64,000 bases of DNA from assembly GCF_027557445.1 (NCBI RefSeq), contig NZ_CP106841.1:1102001-1166000 (forward strand). The letters run 5' to 3'. The notes under the pieces were generated by a model that saw only the letters and a program-made list of their open reading frames with translations, searched no databases and was not told the DNA's origin. This DNA comes from Paenalcaligenes faecalis (lineage in GTDB: Bacteria; Pseudomonadota; Gammaproteobacteria; Burkholderiales; Burkholderiaceae_B). The position numbers and the translations under genes were made by a program. Every line of letters starts with the position of its first letter. The stretch's first letter is position 1. Shown here piece after piece: positions 9,571-18,378 of this stretch.

Positions 9571-10338
9571 TTAAATATCTTCAAAATGAGCGGAAGGGGA
9601 GATGGTATCGATGGCGTCAGTCACGATGCCTTTACATCCCCAGCTTAACAACTCTTTTGCACGGGCTGGATCATTGACGGTCCAGATACACATTTGGTAG
9701 CCCGCCGCTAAGGTTTCTTTGACTAGCTCATGGGTGGTTAGTTTGGTGTCTAAGTTCAAGGCCACACACCCTAAGCGGCGCATGCGCTCTAGATAGTCGG
9801 CAGGAACATGGTTTTCTATAAGTAGAGCGCGGGGTAGGTCAGGAGCAGCCAGTTTAGCGGCTTCCAGGGCCGTCTCAGAAAATGAGGACAGCAAAGGTGG
9901 CAAATCGGCATCCTGCCAAAGTTGCTGTGCCAAACGGGCAACTCTGGCGCCGGTTTCGGCCTCAAAACCTGTTTCAGGTTTGATCTCTATATTGCTACGA
10001 ATGCCATTGGCTATCGTGTAGGCTGCCATGGTGGCTAAGCTAAGAATCGGTTCGCCTGTATATTTTTTATCTAACCAGGCTCCAAAGTCAAAATGCAGTA
10101 AATCGGCAAAGCTATATGTGCTGGCTAGGCCTGCCCCATTTGATGTGCGGCGAATGTCATCGTCATGCAATAAAATCGCTACACCATCACGACTTAGCTT
10201 GACGTCGTATTCCATCATGGTAAAACCGTGTTGATGGCCCAATCGAACAGCAGCTAAGGTGTTTTCAGGTGCATGTTTACCTGCCCCACGATGGGCAATA
10301 AGGGTTGGGTAGTTCCAATTAAAAGCAGAGGTAGGCAT
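9571..10338 (-). CDS. ugpQ: glycerophosphodiester phosphodiesterase (UgpQ type)
   Basis: A 255-aa cytoplasmic GDPD-family enzyme that hydrolyses deacylated phospholipid headgroups to glycerol-3-phosphate and an alcohol. The catalytic pair His16-Arg17 is in IAHRGAG, Glu25-Asn26 follows, the metal ligands Glu43 and Asp45 sit in MEYDVKLSRDG, and the second catalytic His58 is in LLHDDDI. No signal peptide is seen, so UgpQ rather than periplasmic GlpQ. No ugpBAEC transport genes are nearby. Confidence 0.92.
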   Translation of the reverse strand: MPTSAFNWNYPTLIAHRGAGKHAPENTLAAVRLGHQHGFTMMEYDVKLSRDGVAILLHDDDIRRTSNGAGLASTYSFADLLHFDFGAWLDKKYTGEPILSLATMAAYTIANGIRSNIEIKPETGFEAETGARVARLAQQLWQDADLPPLLSSFSETALEAAKLAAPDLPRALLIENHVPADYLERMRRLGCVALNLDTKLTTHELVKETLAAGYQMCIWTVNDPARAKELLSWGCKGIVTDAIDTISPSAHFEDI

Positions 10339-10492
10339 AAAAAGGCAAAAACCAAAAAGATTACAGTAAAATAGCTGATTTTACTCTTAGAGTACCATCT
10401 TAGGTGCTGTACTTCGCAACTAAAGTGTTAAACTGCCTTGGTTATGTAACTAATCTATGGGTGGGTTGCTACCCGCTCTTAATAGGTGATTC

Positions 10493-12442
10493 ATGTTCAA
10501 TTTTATTCGTAGACATCAGCGCTTAATGCAACTGGTGTTGCTCATATTGATTTTGCCATCGTTTGTATTGATTGGCGTCAGTGGTTACTCTAATTATGTG
10601 TCCGGTGACGAGGACTTAGTCAAGGTCGGTGATCAGGCAGTCACTGCACAAGAATTTGACATGGCACGACGTAATCAGCTTAATGATTTACAGCGTTCTA
10701 TGGGTGGGGCTTTTGATCCAGCCTTAGTCGATACACCAGCCGCTAAACAGCAACTATTGGATTCTTTAGTTGATCGCCGTGTATTAATAGAGATAGCAAC
10801 CAAAGAGCGCTTTAGCGTCTCTGACTCTGCCTTACGTCAGGCAATAGCGGCTATGCCAGAGCTCCAAGAGGACGGGGTCTTTTCTGCGCAGCGCTATAAT
10901 CAGCTATTGGCAGGGGCGGGCATTACCACCAGAGACTTCGAACAGTCTCAACGTGCTGAGTTAGCCATTAGTCGTGTTTTAGCGCCTATTGTTGATACAG
11001 CAACATTGCCTCAAATAATTAATGACGAATTACAAAAAGTCTTAATGGATAGTCGCACTGTACAGTTGCACGCCTTTACTGCTGAACAGTTTTTGGCCGA
11101 GCAAAGCGTGACAGATGAGGAAATTAAAGCATGGTATGACGCAAACCAAGATGCGTTGCGCTTGCCTGACTATGTGAATGTGGATTTTCTACTGCTTAAC
11201 GAAGACGCTGCAGTAAAGAATGTCGCCTCAATTAGCGAAGACGATTTACAGGCTTATTTCGATCAAAATAAAGCCCGTTTTACTTCTCCAGCTCGAATTA
11301 ATTTAAGCCATATTTTAGTTTTGCCTGGGTCGGATGACAGTGAGCACCAAGCCGCGCAACAATTAGCGAAAGACTTGGCGGCTAAGGCGCAAGCTAATCC
11401 AGCTGATTTTGCAGAATTAGCCAAAACATCTTCCCAAGATCGTGGTAGCGCTCAATCGGGTGGCGAACTGGGTTGGATTACTCAAGGTAACTGGCCCGAG
11501 GTCTTACAGAATGCTGTTTTTGCTTTGCAAAAAGGCGAGGTTTCTGGGGTGATTGAGGGTCCGGATGGCTATCACATCTTTAAGGCGAATGATTTTTTAC
11601 CTGAGCAAAAACAGTCGTTTGAATCAGTAAAAGCCCAGATTACCGACGAGGTACGTCAACAGCTTGCGGCAGAGCGTTTTGCTGATATGGCAACACAACT
11701 AACAAATCTAGTCTATGAGAATCCGGAAAATCTGAATGCGGCAGCTGATGCCCTAGGTTTGCCGATTCAAACAGCCCAGGGCGTAGCACGTGATCGTTTA
11801 CTGAATAATGCTGAGTTAGGTATTGATCAGCAGGCATTTAGCACAGCCGCTTTACTAGAAGATCCTCGGGTACGACGTGCTTTATATACGGCGCAATCGC
11901 TTGAGCAGCAGCAGAATGCAGGCGTGATCGAGTTAGCTTCAGACTCAATCGTAGCAGTGCGCGTGAATCAGTTTGTGGCTGCACATGTGCCTAGCTTAGA
12001 CCAGTTACATGATCAGGTTAAAAAACAACTTGAGCAAGAAAAAGCCTTGGCTGCAGCCCGCGAAGCAGGGAAAAAACAATTGGCTGAATTACAGGCAGGC
12101 GCGCAGACTAGCATTGAGTTTAGCGAGTCCTTAGATGTCAGCCGTGTCGATAATCAGCAAATACCTAAAACAACCTTAGATGTGCTCATGAGCGCTGAAA
12201 TCAATCAGCTACCTGCTTTTGTAGGGGCTGAAAGTGCTAATGGATTTCATTTGGTTAAAATCGTAGGTAAAGATAGCAGCTCCCCTGACCCGATGATTGC
12301 TGATTTTTTGCAAAAACAATTGCAGCAATTGTGGGGTAATGCCCAAGAGCAGGTGGTCATGCAAGCATTACGAGATCAGCTGGAAGTCAAGCAGTTGCCT
12401 GCCTCAGAGCAAGCTATGAGTGCTGAGCTAGACGCGGAATAA
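10493..12442 (+). CDS. ppiD: PpiD-type periplasmic folding factor (SurA_N plus parvulin domain)
   Basis: A 649-aa membrane-anchored periplasmic chaperone. One transmembrane helix lies at about residues 12-32, followed by a SurA-like N-terminal chaperone domain. A parvulin prolyl isomerase domain spans about 267-369 (INLSHILV at its start, GYHIFKA at its end). A long helical C-terminal chaperone segment completes the protein. PpiD works at the exit of the Sec translocon. Length matches the family (about 620-650). The 154 bp upstream contain no tRNA or small gene that I can see. Confidence 0.93.
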   Translation: MFNFIRRHQRLMQLVLLILILPSFVLIGVSGYSNYVSGDEDLVKVGDQAVTAQEFDMARRNQLNDLQRSMGGAFDPALVDTPAAKQQLLDSLVDRRVLIEIATKERFSVSDSALRQAIAAMPELQEDGVFSAQRYNQLLAGAGITTRDFEQSQRAELAISRVLAPIVDTATLPQIINDELQKVLMDSRTVQLHAFTAEQFLAEQSVTDEEIKAWYDANQDALRLPDYVNVDFLLLNEDAAVKNVASISEDDLQAYFDQNKARFTSPARINLSHILVLPGSDDSEHQAAQQLAKDLAAKAQANPADFAELAKTSSQDRGSAQSGGELGWITQGNWPEVLQNAVFALQKGEVSGVIEGPDGYHIFKANDFLPEQKQSFESVKAQITDEVRQQLAAERFADMATQLTNLVYENPENLNAAADALGLPIQTAQGVARDRLLNNAELGIDQQAFSTAALLEDPRVRRALYTAQSLEQQQNAGVIELASDSIVAVRVNQFVAAHVPSLDQLHDQVKKQLEQEKALAAAREAGKKQLAELQAGAQTSIEFSESLDVSRVDNQQIPKTTLDVLMSAEINQLPAFVGAESANGFHLVKIVGKDSSSPDPMIADFLQKQLQQLWGNAQEQVVMQALRDQLEVKQLPASEQAMSAELDAE

Positions 12443-12463
12443 TCTTTATTTAATTTTTTAATT

Positions 12464-12497
12464 AAACCCCTATATGTGGATTCATGTAGGGGTTTTT
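12464..12497 (+). terminator. terminator after ppiD
   Basis: Stem AAACCCCTATATG / CATGTAGGGGTTT (one G-T pair), six-base loop, then a T5 tract. It separates ppiD from azlC. Confidence 0.9.
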
Positions 12498-12512
12498 ATT
12501 TGATTCCCTAAC

Positions 12513-13217
12513 ATGACAATACGTAAAGAAGTAGGTCAAGGTATCGTCGCTAGCAGTTCTATTATGCTGGGGTACTTTCCGGTAGCGGTCTCCTTTGGAG
12601 TAGCAGCGGTTAGCGTGGGTATAGAGCCTTGGCTTGCTGTGCTCATTTCGGTCTGTATTTATGCCGGAGCCAGTCAGTTTATTTTATTGCTCTTGATCGC
12701 AGAGCAAACACCAGTAGTTAGTATGATGTTGATTGTCATCGTGGTGAATTTGCGGCATTTGTTTTATGGTCCGGCATTATTAAGTCAGTTTGGATCTGAG
12801 CCCGGACCTAAGCCCTATGCATTAATGGCTTTTGGTCTGACCGATGAGGTGTTCGCGGCGGCTAGAGCTAAAATTGATAACGTGGCGAGTGGCAGCAAAG
12901 TCTATTGGTATTTGGGGCTGCAGGTCGGGGCGTATGGCGCGTGGGTAATGGGCACCGTTGTCGGGGCATATGTGGCGACTGATTGGTTAGCCTCGCATCC
13001 TGTTTTACAACAGAGTCTTGCTTTTGTTTTACCCGCTTTGTTTTTTGCGTTGTTGTTAGATATGGTGGATCAGAGCCATCGATCGATGCTGCTGTGGGTG
13101 GCGGGTGTGACAGCTCTTTCATTGATTGTATTGCCGGCTCATAGTAGTTTAATTGTGGGGATGCTGGCAGGCAGTATATGGGCTGTTTGGCCTATTCGAG
13201 CAAAGGATCTGGTATGA
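12513..13217 (+). CDS. azlC: AzlC-family branched-chain amino acid exporter, large subunit
   Basis: A 234-aa inner-membrane protein with the AzlC/YgaZ hallmarks: GYFPVAVSFGVAA near the N-terminus, YAGASQFILL at about 50-60, and NLRHLFYG at about 83-90. With AzlD it forms a two-subunit exporter for branched-chain amino acids or related compounds. Seven to eight hydrophobic segments are visible. The stop TGA overlaps the azlD ATG (ATGA). There is no adjacent regulator such as azlB or lrp, so control is unknown. Confidence 0.92.
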   Translation: MTIRKEVGQGIVASSSIMLGYFPVAVSFGVAAVSVGIEPWLAVLISVCIYAGASQFILLLLIAEQTPVVSMMLIVIVVNLRHLFYGPALLSQFGSEPGPKPYALMAFGLTDEVFAAARAKIDNVASGSKVYWYLGLQVGAYGAWVMGTVVGAYVATDWLASHPVLQQSLAFVLPALFFALLLDMVDQSHRSMLLWVAGVTALSLIVLPAHSSLIVGMLAGSIWAVWPIRAKDLV

Positions 13218-13567
13218 CTGGTTGGCAGATTACCATTTTAGTAGTGGGGGCGGGCCTAGGAACCTATTTATTGCGTTACTTACCTATGCGTTGGTTTGTG
13301 CAGTTGCAGTCTGTATTTCAGCAGCCCCTTTTGCGTGCAGCGCTGGTTGCATTGGGGCCAGCAGCTATTGTTGCTTTACTTGTGGTGTCTTTGGCGGGCT
13401 TAATTCAATTTGATACAGTGACCCAGGCCCAGTCTGACCTATTGCGTATTGCTGTTGCCCTATTGGGGATTTGGTGTAGCCATCGTTTATACAAAAACAC
13501 CATAGTCGCTACCTTTGTGGGGGTATTGATCTATGGTGTGATGATACTGTGGCAGGGCAGGCTATAG
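13214..13567 (+). CDS. azlD: AzlD-family exporter small subunit
   Basis: A 117-aa membrane protein with four hydrophobic segments and the AzlD-like TYLLRYLPMRW motif near residue 20. The start at 13214 overlaps the azlC stop in an ATGA arrangement, which indicates translational coupling and a paired complex. An in-frame ATG at 13178 would add 12 residues inside azlC and is rejected. It is convergent with spoT only 8 bp away, with no clear terminator between them. Confidence 0.9.
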   Translation: MTGWQITILVVGAGLGTYLLRYLPMRWFVQLQSVFQQPLLRAALVALGPAAIVALLVVSLAGLIQFDTVTQAQSDLLRIAVALLGIWCSHRLYKNTIVATFVGVLIYGVMILWQGRL

Positions 13568-13575
13568 CTTGATTG

Positions 13576-15846
13576 CTAAGAGTTTGCCCCTTTAACACGT
13601 ACAATTTTTTGTACCTGAGGTACTTGGCGCATAGAACGAATGACCTGAGCCAAATGATTACGACTATCTACTTGGATAGTTAGATGTAATAAGGCGGCAG
13701 CGCCATCCTCATCAGGCATCGTGAGGTGTAAAATATTAGAGTCTGCATCCGTAATCGTTGCAGCCAGACGACCTAGTACGCCACGCTCGTTGAGCACAGT
13801 CACGTCAATGCGTGTGGATAGATGTCTAGCGGTTTGATTATCCCAGATCACGGGAATCCAACGCTCACGCTCTTTGGCTTGTAAACGCTGGGCAACGGCA
13901 CACTCAGCCATATGCACAACTAAGCCATGGCCCATACGTATGCCACCAATGATGGCATCCCCTGGCAGCGGACCGCAGCACGGTGCAAGCTGCACAGCTT
14001 GACCCTCATTACCATGAATGACAACAGGGGCTTGAGTATTGGAGTTGTACTCGTCGACTGCCGTTGCTGTGGTCTCTAGTAATGGGTTGTCGGAGGTAAA
14101 GCGGCGTGCTACTACGGCTGCTAGGCGTTTACCTAAACCAATATCAGCGAGAATTTCCTCACGAGAGGCAGCCCCGGAATTTTTTGCTAAATTATCCCAC
14201 GTCGGGTTATTGTCTTCGGGCATGTCAATACCAAGCTCAGTAAGTGCTTGTTTAAGTAGACGCCGCCCAAAGGCAACTGATTCTTCGTATTGTACAGTGC
14301 GCAAATAATGACGGATCTCAGAGCGAGCTCTACCGGTGCGTACATGGTTGAGCCATTGTGCGCTGGGGCGGGCCGCAGGTGAGGTGATGATTTCAACTAA
14401 ATCACCGCTTTTTAACTCGCTGCGTAAAGAAACGAATTCGTTATTTACCTTGGCGGCGACGGCATGATTACCAATATCAGAGTGAATGGTATAGGCAAAA
14501 TCAATAGGAATCGCGCCTTTAGGTAAAGAAATGATCTTGCCGCGAGGCGTATTGACATAGACTGCGTCAGGGAATAAGTCGACCTTAACGTGATCTAAGA
14601 ATTCGCTGGAGTCACCCGTTTGACTCTGGATATCGAGCAATGACTGCAACCAACGGTGTGTGCGTTTTTGTAGTTCATTGAGCGATACGTCTTCGTTTTT
14701 GTATAGCCAATGTGAGGCTACCCCTTCTTCGGCAACATGGTCCATTTCTCGGGTGCGAATTTGAAACTCTACCGGAGTGCCATAGGGACCAATCAGCGTA
14801 GTGTGTAGCGATTGATAGCCATTTATTTTTGGGATGGCAATATAGTCTTTGAATTTTCCGGGTACAGGACGATAGAGTTGGTGCAAGGTTCCTAAGGCTA
14901 AATAGCACTCAGGTAAGGTATGCACGATAATGCGGAAACCATAAATATCTAAGACGTCAGAAAAAGATTTTTTCTGCTCAACCATTTTACAGAAAATACT
15001 GTAGAGGGATTTTTCACGCCCAGAGATATCCGCCTCTATGCCCGCAGCAGGTAATGCATTTTGTACCGAGTCGGTGATTTTTCCTAGGGCATCACGTCGA
15101 TTGCCCCGTGCTGAGAGTAGCGCTTTGTGTAAAACGCGATAGCGATTTGGGTGAATGGCTTGGAAACAACGGTCTTGTAATTCACGGAACAACGCATTGA
15201 GACCTAGTCGGTGCGCAATGGGCGCATAGATCTCTAGGGTTTCTTTGGCAATACGGCGTTGCTTTTCAGGACTGACGGCGTCCAGAGTGCGCATATTGTG
15301 CAACCGGTCTGCCAGTTTAATCAAAATCACCCGCACATCGCGAGACATAGCCAGCAGCATTTTCCTGAAGCTTTCGGCTTGTTGTTGGCTCTTGGTCTCG
15401 AATTGCAATCGCTCTAGTTTTGAGACGCCATCCACGATTTCAGCAACATCAGTGCCAAATTTTTCAGCTAATTCTTGTTTGCTGACATCTTGGTCTTCGA
15501 TGACATCATGCAGTAAGGCAGCCATGAGTGATTCGGCATCGAGTTTCCAGCCAGCACAGATTTCTGTCACCGCAATAGGGTGAGTAATGTATGGCTCGCC
15601 ACTAGATCGAAACTGGCCTAAATGGGCTTCATCGGCTAATTTATATGCCTCGCGTACACGCTCTACATCGGCTTCTGTTAAATATTTGCTGATGATTTTG
15701 GTTAAAGGGGCAAGGGAGGCAATGGTGTTTTTAGCAGGGGCGAGCTTAGGCACGGAAACCGCGTTTTTACGCCGACCTATACGAGAGCCTTTTTTAAGTA
15801 CTGCTAGTAAGCCTGAAGAGGCGCCTTTAAGTGTGGAAAATGCCAT
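13576..15846 (-). CDS. spoT: SpoT/Rel-type bifunctional (p)ppGpp synthetase/hydrolase
   Basis: A 756-aa stringent-response enzyme. The HD hydrolase domain is intact, with His89, HD at 113-114 and ED at 117-118 (LLHDVIED). The synthetase domain contains YGFRIIV, GYQSLHTT and EFQIRTREMD. A TGS domain (about 420-480) and a C-terminal ACT domain (about 680-750) follow. Retention of both catalytic centres marks it as bifunctional SpoT/Rel rather than monofunctional RelA. It is last in a minus-strand run after rpoZ and gmk, as in many proteobacteria. The extra Lys/Arg-rich N-terminal 45 residues resemble Bordetella-type SpoT extensions, which is an inference. Confidence 0.95.
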   Translation of the reverse strand: MAFSTLKGASSGLLAVLKKGSRIGRRKNAVSVPKLAPAKNTIASLAPLTKIISKYLTEADVERVREAYKLADEAHLGQFRSSGEPYITHPIAVTEICAGWKLDAESLMAALLHDVIEDQDVSKQELAEKFGTDVAEIVDGVSKLERLQFETKSQQQAESFRKMLLAMSRDVRVILIKLADRLHNMRTLDAVSPEKQRRIAKETLEIYAPIAHRLGLNALFRELQDRCFQAIHPNRYRVLHKALLSARGNRRDALGKITDSVQNALPAAGIEADISGREKSLYSIFCKMVEQKKSFSDVLDIYGFRIIVHTLPECYLALGTLHQLYRPVPGKFKDYIAIPKINGYQSLHTTLIGPYGTPVEFQIRTREMDHVAEEGVASHWLYKNEDVSLNELQKRTHRWLQSLLDIQSQTGDSSEFLDHVKVDLFPDAVYVNTPRGKIISLPKGAIPIDFAYTIHSDIGNHAVAAKVNNEFVSLRSELKSGDLVEIITSPAARPSAQWLNHVRTGRARSEIRHYLRTVQYEESVAFGRRLLKQALTELGIDMPEDNNPTWDNLAKNSGAASREEILADIGLGKRLAAVVARRFTSDNPLLETTATAVDEYNSNTQAPVVIHGNEGQAVQLAPCCGPLPGDAIIGGIRMGHGLVVHMAECAVAQRLQAKERERWIPVIWDNQTARHLSTRIDVTVLNERGVLGRLAATITDADSNILHLTMPDEDGAAALLHLTIQVDSRNHLAQVIRSMRQVPQVQKIVRVKGANS

Positions 15847-15871
15847 TGCCTGTCCTTTATTGCTGCCTGGA

Positions 15872-16075
15872 TTAGGTGGGTACTTTACGTAGCATTTCTA
15901 AGCCAGTCGCAGCGGCTGCGATTTCACGCAGAGCAGTTACGGTTGGCTTGTTTTTGCTTTCAAGGCGTGGTTCGTGGCCTTGGGCTAATTCGCGAGCGCG
16001 GTAGGCGGCAACTAATGTTAAGTTAAAGCGATTTGGGATCTGATCTAAGCAGTCTTCGACCGTAATACGAGCCAT
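15872..16075 (-). CDS. rpoZ: RpoZ, RNA polymerase omega subunit
   Basis: A 67-aa protein starting [19 protein letters not shown] with the conserved [11 protein letters not shown] segment. Omega helps assemble beta' and forms part of the ppGpp-binding site on RNA polymerase, so its place between gmk and spoT is functionally sensible. Length matches betaproteobacterial omega. The gap to spoT is 25 bp. Confidence 0.96.
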   Translation of the reverse strand: MARITVEDCLDQIPNRFNLTLVAAYRARELAQGHEPRLESKNKPTVTALREIAAAATGLEMLRKVPT

Positions 16076-16114
16076 AAGGGTCTACCTGTAAATAAAGTTG
16101 GGACAATAAGATAA

Positions 16115-16765
16115 TTATAGTAAATCTGCGGCCACTGATGCGCTAATCCCAAGCTGATTAAATAAGTCAGCATGGCGTTTGGCTTGTTCGGTAGTGCGCA
16201 AACGGCTAGTTTGAATAATTGCCGTTAACTGAGTTAATGCTACATCAAAGTCTTTATTGATAATAGCATATTGGAACTCGCCCACATGAGCCATTTCTCC
16301 GCCCGCTGCTAACAATCGACGAGCAATCACAGCATCATCGTCTTGACCACGCTTACGTAAGCGCTGCCCAAGCTCTTCAATGGAAGGGGGGAGAATAAAA
16401 ATGCCTATGGCATTGGGAAAATGCTCTCGTACCTGACGAGCACCTTGCCAGTCGATCTCAAGCAATACATCAAGGCCTTGCTCTAGTGCTTGGCGTACTG
16501 GCTGGGCTGGTGTGCCGTAGAAATTGCTATGGACCTCAGCGTGTTCGAGTAAGTTATTACTATCACGTAAGCGATTATATTCTTCAGTGCTCACAAAATG
16601 ATAGTGTTTTCCATTTTCTTCGCCTGGACGGATGGGGCGAGTAGTACATGAAATGGAAAGCATAATACTTGGTTCTTGGGCCAGCAGCGCATTGACTAGA
16701 CTGGATTTCCCTGCGCCGCTTGGCGCTGCGACTAAATAGATATTACCTGTGGGCTTAACAGACAT
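16115..16765 (-). CDS. gmk: Gmk, guanylate kinase
   Basis: A 216-aa enzyme that phosphorylates GMP to GDP with ATP. The P-loop APSGAGKSS lies at residues 14-22. The GMP-binding [19 protein letters not shown] region follows at about 39-57. Length is typical (205-215). It precedes rpoZ and spoT in a nucleotide and stringent-response cluster and is a known target of ppGpp in some bacteria. The preceding 110-aa gene ends 9 bp upstream. Confidence 0.96.
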   Translation of the reverse strand: MSVKPTGNIYLVAAPSGAGKSSLVNALLAQEPSIMLSISCTTRPIRPGEENGKHYHFVSTEEYNRLRDSNNLLEHAEVHSNFYGTPAQPVRQALEQGLDVLLEIDWQGARQVREHFPNAIGIFILPPSIEELGQRLRKRGQDDDAVIARRLLAAGGEMAHVGEFQYAIINKDFDVALTQLTAIIQTSRLRTTEQAKRHADLFNQLGISASVAADLL

Positions 16766-16774
16766 GGAAGTCCT

Positions 16775-17107
16775 TTAGTGATGTTTAGTTTGACCGGCAC
16801 TAATACCGAATTGCTTTAAGACCTCGTCTTTGGTGGCGATGTCAAAACAGAGAAATACGATGGTGTCGTCAGCATTTAAGTTTTGGCTGACATCATCAAT
16901 CATTGCACTCGCATCTTGTGGTTGGGCTACTGCCATGACATGGATGTCGCCATCTGCTTCAAAACGCTCTTGAGGCACAATATCGGCCACACGATCAATG
17001 TTTGGTTCGCTGACAACCACATAGGCTTGGACAGGGCAATCATCTAAATACACATGAAGCACTGCACCATCGTCAAGGGTTGCGAGTAGTTGGTTGGTAG
17101 GGCTCAT
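16775..17107 (-). CDS. conserved-looking protein of unknown function (110 aa)
   Basis: I do not recognise this 110-aa protein. It is acidic, with no signal peptide or membrane segment. It looks like a small alpha/beta domain: LATLDDGAVLHVYLDD, then a QAYVVVSEP strand, then DDTIVFLCFDIATKDEVLKQFG near the C-terminus, ending in Lys-His-His. It starts with ATG preceded by a GGAGG-like site, sits 9 bp before gmk and 30 bp after xthA, and is very probably co-transcribed with them. Position suggests a link to nucleotide metabolism or DNA repair, but that is inference only. Codon use looks like its neighbours. Confidence 0.75.
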   Translation of the reverse strand: MSPTNQLLATLDDGAVLHVYLDDCPVQAYVVVSEPNIDRVADIVPQERFEADGDIHVMAVAQPQDASAMIDDVSQNLNADDTIVFLCFDIATKDEVLKQFGISAGQTKHH

Positions 17108-17136
17108 AAAGGCCTCCGCTTAGTTTGAAGTTAGAG

Positions 17137-17922
17137 CTACAGATCAAACTGCACAATAACAGGAGTATGGTCGGAAGGTTGCTCATTAGAGCGCGGTGTT
17201 TTATCCACCACGCAGTTGACGCAGTAAGGAACTAAGGCGTCGGAAATGAGAGCATGGTCAATGCGTAAGCCGGCATCACGTCTAAACGCACCTCGACGGT
17301 AATCCCACCAAGAGAAACCGGGAGACTCAGTGTCAAAGAGACGGAAAGCATCGTGTAGCCCTAAGTCGATCAGTTTTTGCCATGCGGCTCGCTCTGCGGG
17401 TGAAACGTGGACTTTACCTTCCCATTTTTTTGGGTCATGTACATCTAAATCGGTGGGTGCGACGTTGTAGTCACCCAAAATCATGAGGTTTGGATAACGA
17501 CTTAGCTCATCTTGAAGCCACTCATGGAGGGCGGCAAACCAATTCATCTTATAGACATACTTATCGCTTTCTAGGTCTTGGCCATTAGGGCAGTAGGCGC
17601 TGATGACCCGCAGGGGGCCTTTAGGGCTGTCGTAAGTTGCTGCCACAATGCGTTGTTGATGGTCTTCAAACCCAGGGATGTTGCGTTGCACGTCTGTGCC
17701 AGTTGTTTTGCTAATTAAGGCGACACCATTATAAGTAGGTTGACCCGCCCATTGGGCTTGATAGCCTATTTCCTCTAATGCCTCTAGGGGGAATTTATCC
17801 TGGGGGAGTTTGAGTTCTTGTAAGCACAAAACATCAACGGGGTTATTTTCTAGCCAGTCAATTACTTGTGGAAGCCGCACACGTAATGAGTTGACATTCC
17901 AAGTAGCAAATTTCACGATCAT
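17137..17922 (-). CDS. xthA: exodeoxyribonuclease III (XthA/ExoA family)
   Basis: A 261-aa AP endonuclease and 3'-5' exonuclease that acts in base excision repair. The catalytic features of the exonuclease-endonuclease-phosphatase fold are present: Asn9 in TWNVNSLR, Glu36 in LCLQELKLP, the GDYNVAP centre, and the C-terminal SDHTPVI with the catalytic His. Length is typical. It is the first gene of the minus-strand run leading to gmk-rpoZ-spoT, and its promoter must lie in the AT-rich divergent region before 18150. Confidence 0.94.
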   Translation of the reverse strand: MIVKFATWNVNSLRVRLPQVIDWLENNPVDVLCLQELKLPQDKFPLEALEEIGYQAQWAGQPTYNGVALISKTTGTDVQRNIPGFEDHQQRIVAATYDSPKGPLRVISAYCPNGQDLESDKYVYKMNWFAALHEWLQDELSRYPNLMILGDYNVAPTDLDVHDPKKWEGKVHVSPAERAAWQKLIDLGLHDAFRLFDTESPGFSWWDYRRGAFRRDAGLRIDHALISDALVPYCVNCVVDKTPRSNEQPSDHTPVIVQFDL

Positions 17923-18064
17923 AGCCCTAATTAAGCAGTAAAGAATGGATTTTCGAGCAAATAATTTTAGCTAGATCATAACCGATTACACAAAAAAATT
18001 AGCTGAAAACTAATTCAATCGTAAGAGCATACATTTAAAAATCTAGCTAAGTATTTGTATTTAT

Positions 18065-18093
18065 TTGATTTTTTGTTTTGTTTTTGGTATAAT
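18065..18093 (+). promoter_or_regulatory. strong sigma-70-type promoter of the 49-aa gene
   Basis: TTGATT (18065-18070) and a perfect TATAAT (18088-18093) are separated by exactly 17 bp. A TGG precedes the -10, matching the extended -10 TGn motif. The spacer and upstream DNA are very T-rich. This is the best promoter match in the window, and transcription should start near 18100. Confidence 0.8.
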
Positions 18094-18149
18094 GCTTTTT
18101 GTGTGGGGCGTAAGGGATGCCCCTCTGTTTTTTGGCAGGAGGTGTACAG

Positions 18150-18299
18150 ATGGCTACTAAACGACCAACTCGTCGTCGTCAGCAACTTGAGATCGAACCC
18201 TTAAATTGGGTCGCACCCGATGCGCGTAAAGACCAAAGTGACAAACGCGTCGAGCAAGACGAACAAGACCAAGACAATAAGAAAATAGCCGAAAGCTAA
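18150..18299 (+). CDS. small charged protein of unknown function (49 aa)
   Basis: I do not recognise this 49-aa protein. The first 12 residues are strongly basic (KRPTRRRQQ), the middle contains LNWVAP, and the last 25 residues are almost all Asp, Glu, Gln, Lys and Arg. No membrane segment or cysteine is present. The ATG at 18150 follows a perfect AGGAGG (18137-18142) at seven bases' spacing; an ATG at 18117 would add 11 residues across that site and is rejected. It has its own consensus promoter and a strong terminator, so it looks like a highly expressed single-gene unit. Possible roles are a nucleic-acid- or ribosome-associated microprotein, which is inference. Confidence 0.72.
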   Translation: MATKRPTRRRQQLEIEPLNWVAPDARKDQSDKRVEQDEQDQDNKKIAES

Positions 18300-18320
18300 T
18301 TTTTATTGTTATAGAATACT

Positions 18321-18357
18321 AAACGCGCAGGCATCATTGTCTGCGCGTTTTGTTTTT
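18321..18357 (+). terminator. strong terminator after the 49-aa gene
   Basis: Perfect 10-bp stem AAACGCGCAG / CTGCGCGTTT, 10-base loop, followed by TGTTTTT. It closes the transcript about 20 bases after the stop codon and just before the ribosome site of the next gene. Confidence 0.9.
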
Positions 18358-18378
18358 ATATAGATAGGAGGTAAGCAA

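Noticed and set aside
10339-10492. Possible tRNA or small RNA before ppiD (GGGTGGGTTGCTACCCGC)
   Set aside because: Only a short stem forms; no T-loop GTTCGA and no acceptor stem of a tRNA are seen.
15245-15583. A 112-codon plus-strand ORF opposite spoT
   Set aside because: Antisense shadow of the HD domain region, rich in Ser and Arg as expected from mirrored codons.
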